From contig JBBQTB010000011.1 in assembly GCA_038213375.1 (NCBI GenBank), forward strand, positions 1 through 64,000: a stretch of 64,000 nt of DNA, in the 5' to 3' direction. The stretch is from JAAUTT01 sp038213375. GTDB lineage: Bacteria; Bacteroidota; Bacteroidia; Bacteroidales; JAAUTT01. How positions within the stretch are numbered: the first letter of the stretch is position 1; every line of letters begins with the position of its first letter. Made by a program: the position numbers and the translations under genes. A model generated the notes under the pieces. That model saw only the letters and a list, made by a program, of their open reading frames with translations, ran no database searches and was not told where the DNA came from. Positions 63,385-64,000 of the stretch are shown piece after piece.

Positions 63385-63489
63385 AATGTTTTATATAATA
63401 ATTATGAATCAAAAGTATACTGGAGGTATGCCAAAGAACGGCACGGAATACGACCAACAATATTTTTTTATGAAATTTATTTAAAAGGA

Positions 63490-64000
63490 CTATTGAATGT
63501 TTGAGTTACAACTCAGAATTTTTACGTTTTCGAATAAATTTTCTGCTTCTACTAAAAGACTTGTAACAAAATCAATACATTTTTCATTGTTAACTAAAGT
63601 TACATAAAGATACAAGTCAATATCATGCAACTTTTTGTTTCCCTTAAACTCAGAAGGGTTATACCAACCTAAAGACCAATCCGAGCTTTTTGTACCTGGT
63701 ATAGCTTTTTTAACGCAATGGGAACATCTTTCAAATAATTCATTTGCATGAATTTTGGTTATCAGGTTTTTTGATAATTTTTGATTTGATTCTCTTGACC
63801 AACCACACCTTAATCTATTATCTTTTTTGACTAACCTGTATGCAAGATAAACACCAGCACTATCTTCACCTGCCTGCAACTGCACTTTCAAATCAGTATC
63901 TTTAATTTCAAATTCGAAACCTCTTTCATTTAATTGCTTTTCAAGAATTTTAAAGAAATTATCTAAAATTTCATTTTTCAGTGCTTCATACCCGGAAATG
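63490..64000 (-). CDS. Partial protein of unknown function (5' end outside window)
   Basis: The frame is open from the window edge to a stop at 63490, about 169 codons. An internal TTG at 63891 is not a credible start since the frame continues upstream (ILDNFFKILEKQLNERG). Further on: GEDSAGVYLAYRLVKKDNRL, RCGWSRESNQK, CSHCVKKAIP. A family is not recognised; parts recall PD-(D/E)xK-like nucleases but this is weak. Confidence 0.5.
   Translation of the reverse strand, partial: ISGYEALKNEILDNFFKILEKQLNERGFEFEIKDTDLKVQLQAGEDSAGVYLAYRLVKKDNRLRCGWSRESNQKLSKNLITKIHANELFERCSHCVKKAIPGTKSSDWSLGWYNPSEFKGNKKLHDIDLYLYVTLVNNEKCIDFVTSLLVEAENLFENVKILSCNSNIQ

Noticed and set aside
1..64000. CRISPR arrays
   Set aside because: No regularly spaced direct repeats were seen; the repeats present are isolated palindromes.

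Overview
The window looks like a chromosomal segment of a Bacteroidota bacterium, probably a gut- or sediment-type Bacteroidales/Marinilabiliales relative (the order is inference). The evidence is a SusC/SusD pair with an ECF sigma/FecR controller, a three-subunit sdhCAB with a single cytochrome b, STN-type TonB receptors, DUF4248-like and DUF6035-like genes, AT-rich spacers and TAnnTTTG promoter boxes.

Layout. 1-3400: a group II intron (window begins inside it) whose 3' exon starts with a REP-like sequence, then a broken REP-associated tyrosine transposase, a truncated HExxH fragment and a small lipoprotein. 3435-25766: mostly core genes: pyrH, frr, an MFS permease, a secreted GH2 beta-galactosidase-like enzyme, sdhCAB flanked by two M24B aminopeptidases, a CPBP protease, dusB, LysE-type exporter, recO, dxs, an OmpA lipoprotein, a radical SAM/SPASM protein, a glycosyltransferase and tRNA-Leu(CAA). 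25800-31440: a degraded accessory strip directly after the tRNA: remnants of an outer-membrane barrel, a C39 peptidase/ABC exporter, a RelE-type toxin-antitoxin pair, a receiver domain, a VOC protein and an AraC regulator, with intact DoxX, GNAT, cupin and DJ-1/PfpI genes among them. 31447-41532: an ECF sigma - FecR - SusC - SusD - two surface lipoproteins operon ending in a strong terminator, with no glycoside hydrolase attached and transposase debris after it.

44.8-61.66 kb is the most interesting part: a single + strand run of about 20 tightly packed genes (many ATGA/TGATG overlaps) closed by a hairpin. It encodes small membrane proteins, a transglutaminase-like protein with a Ser/Pro/Glu stalk and membrane anchor, several short beta-rich proteins (two of them paralogues), a coiled-coil protein, an SH3-like membrane protein, a lytic transglycosylase whose gene appears to continue by -1 frameshifting into a membrane anchor, a tiny very basic protein, an N6-adenine methyltransferase, a 1280-aa SNF2-like helicase, and a JAB/RadC - DUF2958-like - RecA-like ATPase fusion. 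I see no terminase, portal, tail, relaxase, T4SS or integrase. The order (envelope/structural genes, lysis, DNA modification, helicase, ATPase) suggests an integrated virus-like element, possibly tailless and membrane-containing, or a related mobile element that is not well described; this is inference. It is flanked on the left by a CoiA-like nuclease gene and small DNA-binding-like genes, on the right by a secreted MORN-repeat protein and a partial gene. A C-terminal tail shared by two of its proteins also appears in a gene fragment beside tRNA-Leu, suggesting an older relative of the element once sat there.
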